DNA from: an uncultured Flavobacterium sp.
Lineage (GTDB): Bacteria > Bacteroidota > Bacteroidia > Flavobacteriales > Flavobacteriaceae
Direction: 5' to 3'
DNA: 64,000 bases
Assembly (NCBI RefSeq): GCF_946220915.1
Contig: NZ_CAMIHH010000002.1
Span: 1 to 64,000, forward strand
Part shown: positions 60,015 through 64,000 of the stretch, piece after piece
How positions within the stretch are numbered: the stretch's first letter is position 1
Layout: the number at the start of each line of letters is the position of its first letter
Translations under genes and position numbers: made by a program
The notes under the pieces: model-generated
Databases searched by the model: none
What the model was told of the DNA's origin: nothing
The model's input: the letters and a program-made list of their open reading frames with translations, nothing else

Positions 60015-61079
60015 ATGAGAAGGCTTCCGATATATTTTTTAATAGACATTTCAGAGTCCATGGTCGGCGAACCCATCCAGCAAGTGGAAGAGGGGCTGGC
60101 CACCATCATACAGGCATTAAAATCCGATCCGCACGCACTGGAAACCGTTTGGGTATCCATCATCGTATTTGCCGGGCAGGCGAAAACGCTGGTGCCGCTA
60201 CAGGAAATCGTGAGCTTTTACCCGCCGAAGTTCCCCATTGGCAGCGGCACCTCCCTCAGCAAAGGATTAGGACATCTGATGTACGAATTGCGCAGTAACA
60301 TCGTAAAGACTACCTATGAACAGAAAGGTGACTGGAAGCCAATAGTGTTCCTGTTTACTGATGGCGTGCCTACCGACGATACCTCGGCTGCCATTGCCGA
60401 ATGGAAGCAGAACTGGGCGCGCACGGCCAATATGGTTGCCATCTCTTTTGGGGATGAGACCGACATGAGGCTGTTGGGCGAAATGAGCAATGATGTAATG
60501 CATTTTAAGAATACCAACGCGCAGTCGTACAAAGCGTTCTTTAAATGGGTTACCGATTCCATCAAGACGAGCAGCATCAGCGTGGAGAACAACTCTACCG
60601 GGTTTGAGCTGGCCAAAACGGATGATGAGACGATTTCGAAGATCGACCTTAGCAAGCCCGGCGACTACGACCGTGGCGGCTATGTTGACGATAACTTTGT
60701 CGTGTTCGCAGCACAATGCCAGAATACCAAACGCCCCTACCTGATGAAGTATGGCAAGGTTTCCCAGCCGTCCAGCTTTGGGGGGATGAATTTTGAAACC
60801 CGCGCTTTCAGGCTCATGGGGGCATACCCTGTTGATAATTCCTATTATGAACTGGCCGATAAATCGTATGAGAATAACGTGAGCAGTGATGAGCTTATTG
60901 GAGCGCCAACCTGCCCGTGCTGTGGCAACCAGTATGGGCTGGCGGTATGCAGCTGCCGTAAGATACACTGCATTGGTGAGGAAGAAGTCAGTACATGTCC
61001 ATGGTGCGGCTCGCAGGGTAAATACACCTCGGGCGGAGGCGGTAACGGCGGCTTTAACATTGGCAGGGCACAGGGGTAA
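60015..61079 (+). CDS. TerY-like von Willebrand A protein with C-terminal zinc ribbons, paralog 2
   Basis: The 354-residue protein has a vWA domain (residues 1-190) with MIDAS LIDISESMVGEPI, GSGTSLSKG and FLFTDGVPTDD, and a C-terminal metal-binding part (about 297-332) with CPCCG, CSC, C and CPWCG. The Gly-rich tail is short. The cysteine arrangement matches the TerY C-terminal zinc-ribbon domain. It overlaps the PP2C gene start by one base. Confidence 0.92.
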   Translation: MRRLPIYFLIDISESMVGEPIQQVEEGLATIIQALKSDPHALETVWVSIIVFAGQAKTLVPLQEIVSFYPPKFPIGSGTSLSKGLGHLMYELRSNIVKTTYEQKGDWKPIVFLFTDGVPTDDTSAAIAEWKQNWARTANMVAISFGDETDMRLLGEMSNDVMHFKNTNAQSYKAFFKWVTDSIKTSSISVENNSTGFELAKTDDETISKIDLSKPGDYDRGGYVDDNFVVFAAQCQNTKRPYLMKYGKVSQPSSFGGMNFETRAFRLMGAYPVDNSYYELADKSYENNVSSDELIGAPTCPCCGNQYGLAVCSCRKIHCIGEEEVSTCPWCGSQGKYTSGGGGNGGFNIGRAQG

Positions 61080-62464
61080 TGAACGACATCCAGAAATACA
61101 TTTTTACGCTCCTGGGCAACCAGGGCATATACAGCCCGCAGCAGTTTGAAAAGGAATTCCTTGAGTTTGCCGCGCGGGAAGAAAACATTAAAAACGTAAG
61201 CCTCATAAGGCAGCTACAGGTACAAATGACACAAGCTTGGCAGATAAGGGCAAGGCGGCTGGAGATAGCCGGCCAATACATTACTTTCCCCAACGGGATG
61301 GCGGGCAAGCCATACACTGCCGTGTTCGACTTTGACGCATTGAACCTTGCCGACCTGACAAATCATTCGCTTACGGGCTTTGAGGGCACGGGGCTGGATT
61401 ATGACCCGTTTACCCGCACCATATCCGGAACACCGGATCAGGCAGGCGACATCACACTTGAATTATCCTACAATTTTGAAGGAGAGGAAGATGGTGCGGC
61501 ACCTAACCTTAAGAAGCTATCCATTATTATCAATGCCGACCCGAAGTCGCTTTGGAAAGATATCCCCAGTGATGCCAATGGGCTGTATGCCAAACCCGAT
61601 AATGTAGCTGAAACAGTGCAGCTGGGCGGTAAAACGCTTGTGGTGGCTTCGCGCCGTGGCAGGTCGCACGCCAATAGCGGCGGCTATCGCGATGATGATT
61701 ACGACTATGCCGAACTGGAGAACGGCTGGAGCATCATTGCAGTTTCAGATGGGGCTGGCTCGGCACCGGCAGGGCGCAAAGGTTCGGCAATTGCCTGTAA
61801 TGCCGTGGTGTATTACCTGAAGCAGCGTTTTACTGCTGAGTTGTCAATGGCTATAGATGATGCGGTTTCGGCAAATGCCAAAGAAAAGATCAGGGAGCTG
61901 GCACTGCCGTACCTTTCGGGGGCGGCGAACCATGCTTTTGAAGAAATAGAGAATTTTTCGCGTGAAGCAGCGATGCCACTCAATGCTTTCCACGCCACGC
62001 TGGTTTTTGCGCTTATTAAGCATTATCCTCAGGGATCGGTATTCATGACGTTCAGCATCGGCGACTGCCCGATGGCTATTATTAATAAAGACTTTACTGA
62101 TGTGAAGCTGATGAACAGGCTGGATGTGGGCGAATTTGGCGGTGGCACGCGCTTCATTACCATGCCCGAAATTTTCAGGGCGGATGATTTTGAGGAACGT
62201 TTTACCTTTGAAATGGTAACAGATTTCTCTTATTTTGTACTCATGACCGACGGGATATATGACCCGAAATTTGAAGTAGAGGCCAACCTCGACAAAATAG
62301 AAAGGTGGAAAAGTTTTTTTGAAGATATTGAAGGAAAAAACAGCGAGGGTGTTACAGTGGGTTTGCAAACCGGTAGTGCGGGAATGGAGGAAAGGCTGGC
62401 GGCCTGGATGGATTTTTGGAGCCCCGGCAACCATGATGATAGGACGCTGGCGATTTTGTTTTGA
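61079..62464 (+). CDS. PP2C-type protein phosphatase with Ig-like domain (TerY-P system)
   Basis: The 461-residue protein has an N-terminal helical region (1-60), an Ig-like putative domain (about 66-152) with GMAGKPYTAVFDFD and DPFTRTISGTPDQAGD, and a PP2C domain (about 185-461) with VSDGAGS (Asp224), MTFSIGDCPMAII, VLMTDGIYDP and NHDDRTLAILF. No signal peptide is seen, so it should be cytoplasmic, which makes the Ig-like domain unusual. It is co-translated with terY and followed by the kinase gene. Confidence 0.87.
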   Translation: MNDIQKYIFTLLGNQGIYSPQQFEKEFLEFAAREENIKNVSLIRQLQVQMTQAWQIRARRLEIAGQYITFPNGMAGKPYTAVFDFDALNLADLTNHSLTGFEGTGLDYDPFTRTISGTPDQAGDITLELSYNFEGEEDGAAPNLKKLSIIINADPKSLWKDIPSDANGLYAKPDNVAETVQLGGKTLVVASRRGRSHANSGGYRDDDYDYAELENGWSIIAVSDGAGSAPAGRKGSAIACNAVVYYLKQRFTAELSMAIDDAVSANAKEKIRELALPYLSGAANHAFEEIENFSREAAMPLNAFHATLVFALIKHYPQGSVFMTFSIGDCPMAIINKDFTDVKLMNRLDVGEFGGGTRFITMPEIFRADDFEERFTFEMVTDFSYFVLMTDGIYDPKFEVEANLDKIERWKSFFEDIEGKNSEGVTVGLQTGSAGMEERLAAWMDFWSPGNHDDRTLAILF

Positions 62465-62545
62465 TTTTAGGTTTATTTGTTGATGGGTTGATTTGTTTAT
62501 AAGTTTAACCCTGATGGCATAAAACAATTTTTTTGATTGCATAAA

Positions 62546-64000
62546 ATGGAAATAAGGACTGTACGTTCGGTGAACGACCCCAATAAGACTTACGAGCTTG
62601 TCGATAACGGCGAGCCGATGCGCGGCGGGATGAAGGATGTGTACTTTAGCCCCGACAAGTCGTATGTGGTGGCGTTTTTCCGCGATAAGCTGGATGATAA
62701 CCAAAAGGAAAGGTTGAAACGCATTACGGGCTATTATCTTCCTCAGATAAAAAATAAAGAGGCTGCGGATTATTACCTTGAAGAGGTGTTTCGCTGGCCC
62801 ACCGATGTGGTGGATTACCAAGGCGTTACCGGTATCATCGTCCCGGCGTATAAAGGCAAGTTCTTTTTTGCGAAAGGACACGAGACAGGCGACCTGATAA
62901 AAGGCAAAGAGAAGAACGGGAAATGGTTTGCCGCCGCAAAATTCCGTAATGAGCAGTTCCCGCTAAGGGTTGCAAAATCGGAGCTGGGCAACTGGCTGAG
63001 CTATTTCCAGATATGTGTGAACCTGGTACGCGGTGTAAAAAAAATGCACGCCATGGGATTGGCGCATTCCGACCTTTCGTACAATAACGTACTGATTGAC
63101 CCTGTGGAGAAGGCCGCCTGCATGATCGACCTGGATGGCCTGGTGGTGCCGGGATTATTCCCTGCCGAAGTTATTGGTACGGCCGAGTTCATCGCACCCG
63201 AAGTTTTGGCTACAAAACATTTAGACAAGAACGATCCTAACCGCAAGCTGCCGAGCAGGCTAACCGACCTGCACGCGCTCCCGGTACTGATATATATGTT
63301 CCTGTTGCACCGCCACCCGCTGAAGGGCGGCAAGGTGCATGACCTGGACACAGAAAAAGACGACCTGCTGTCAATGGGGGAGAAGGCGCTGTTCATTGAG
63401 CACCCTACCGACCAGGGCAACAGGCCAAAACCCAACCGATTTTCCAAATGGGACATGCCTTGGGCGGACATCAATGCATTGCCGTACACAATTACAGGCC
63501 CGTACCTGACGGAGATGTTCAACCGTGCGTTCATAGAAGGATTGCACGACCCGCAGCTGCGCCCGCCTGCCGAAGCGTGGGAACAGGCACTGCTTAAAAC
63601 GGTGGACCTGATGCAAAAATGCGATAATGCCAACTGCTCTCAGCAATGGTATGTGTTTGATAATTCGAGTGCGCCCAAATGCCCGTTCTGCGGGACAAAG
63701 CACCAGGGCACGCTGCCTATGCTGGATTTTTATTATGAGTTCAGCCCCGGCGTTTGGAAGCCTGACAACCAAAGGCTGATGGTATACAACAACCAGTACC
63801 TTTTCAACTGGCATGTGAACCGTACTATTGTACGCAACGAAAGGCTCGACCCGAGGGAGAAGATCCCCGTAGGGTACTTTACGTTTTACGAAGGCAAATG
63901 GGTATTTGTAAACCAAAAGCTGGAGCACATGAAGGATGTGACCGAAGGGAAAGATATCCCCACAGGATCTATGGTGGAACTTGCGAATGGTAAAAAAATA
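62546..64000 (+). CDS. Protein kinase of the TerY-P triad (3' end outside the window)
   Basis: The open frame of 485 codons runs from ATG 62546 to the window edge with no stop. It is a kinase-like protein: catalytic loop HSDLSYNN (His174 to Asn181), the DFG-equivalent DLDG (195-198) and GTAEFIAPE (APE at 217-219). The AxK lysine is not obvious: the N-lobe has VVAFFR there. A zinc ribbon follows (Cys359, 364, 379, 382; CPFCG). The rest of the C-terminus is of unknown fold. It should work opposite the PP2C phosphatase with the TerY adaptors. Confidence 0.85.
   Translation, partial: MEIRTVRSVNDPNKTYELVDNGEPMRGGMKDVYFSPDKSYVVAFFRDKLDDNQKERLKRITGYYLPQIKNKEAADYYLEEVFRWPTDVVDYQGVTGIIVPAYKGKFFFAKGHETGDLIKGKEKNGKWFAAAKFRNEQFPLRVAKSELGNWLSYFQICVNLVRGVKKMHAMGLAHSDLSYNNVLIDPVEKAACMIDLDGLVVPGLFPAEVIGTAEFIAPEVLATKHLDKNDPNRKLPSRLTDLHALPVLIYMFLLHRHPLKGGKVHDLDTEKDDLLSMGEKALFIEHPTDQGNRPKPNRFSKWDMPWADINALPYTITGPYLTEMFNRAFIEGLHDPQLRPPAEAWEQALLKTVDLMQKCDNANCSQQWYVFDNSSAPKCPFCGTKHQGTLPMLDFYYEFSPGVWKPDNQRLMVYNNQYLFNWHVNRTIVRNERLDPREKIPVGYFTFYEGKWVFVNQKLEHMKDVTEGKDIPTGSMVELANGKKI

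Noticed and set aside
61844..62881. Long minus-strand reading frame of 345 codons over the PP2C and kinase genes
   Set aside because: It is the antisense of two well-supported plus-strand genes and has a composition rich in His, Arg and Ile with no recognisable motif.
1..64000. tRNA, rRNA or CRISPR array
   Set aside because: No tRNA cloverleaf, no rRNA-like sequence and no regularly spaced direct repeats with unique spacers were found by eye.

Overview
The window looks like chromosomal DNA of a Bacteroidota bacterium, most likely a Flavobacteriaceae member close to Flavobacterium. The reasons are a SusC/SusD polysaccharide locus, the type IX secretion regulator PorX, a fused E1 alpha/beta dehydrogenase, many YceI and VOC proteins, AT-rich start regions without Shine-Dalgarno sequences, and repeated TAnnTTTG -7 promoter elements with TTG about 17-23 bases upstream. 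I found no rRNA, tRNA, CRISPR array, transposase or prophage gene.

Layout. 1-2882: end of a DUF433 antitoxin gene, ddl, a PASTA membrane protein and an RluD-type pseudouridine synthase. 3036-6950: YceI, a Crp/Fnr regulator, VOC, DUF4199 and LuxR proteins, YaaA. 7115-11773: a four-gene tetR-tolC-hlyD-MFS drug efflux operon. 11967-14538: PabA/TrpG, then a cysteine biosynthesis operon (cysE-cysM) preceded by a cysteine-codon leader peptide with mutually exclusive hairpins. 14914-23159: MarR and a second YceI, a run of thioredoxin and rhodanese proteins, a LytS/LytTR pair and a cation/proton antiporter. 23213-26953: a quinone/electrophile detoxification cluster resembling MhqD/MhqO with pirin. 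27154-27986: small lipoproteins. 28248-39674: a polysaccharide utilization locus (regulator, SusC, SusD, GH99-like, GH97). 39845-52215: housekeeping and stress genes (E1 dehydrogenase, porX, tsaE, alanine dehydrogenase, YtxJ, clpB, cysteine desulfurase, crcB).

From 52346 to the right edge runs one long co-directional tellurium-resistance-type (ter) stress cluster: a HAD-like protein, a phosphoribosyltransferase-like protein, four TerD paralogs, TelA, two TerY-like von Willebrand A proteins, a PP2C phosphatase with an Ig-like domain, an incomplete protein kinase, and two genes I cannot name. The vWA + PP2C + kinase set matches the TerY-P triad known from comparative genomics; the HAD and PRTase match the associated biosynthetic module. 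TerC and TerB are not in the window.

Three regulatory signals stand out. The first is the cysteine attenuator before cysE. The second is a MarR operator of identical sequence in front of both marR and a yceI gene 12 kb away. The third is a set of dispersed palindromic repeats that fill most gaps of the ter cluster, two of which carry a nested ~20-base GC-rich palindrome.
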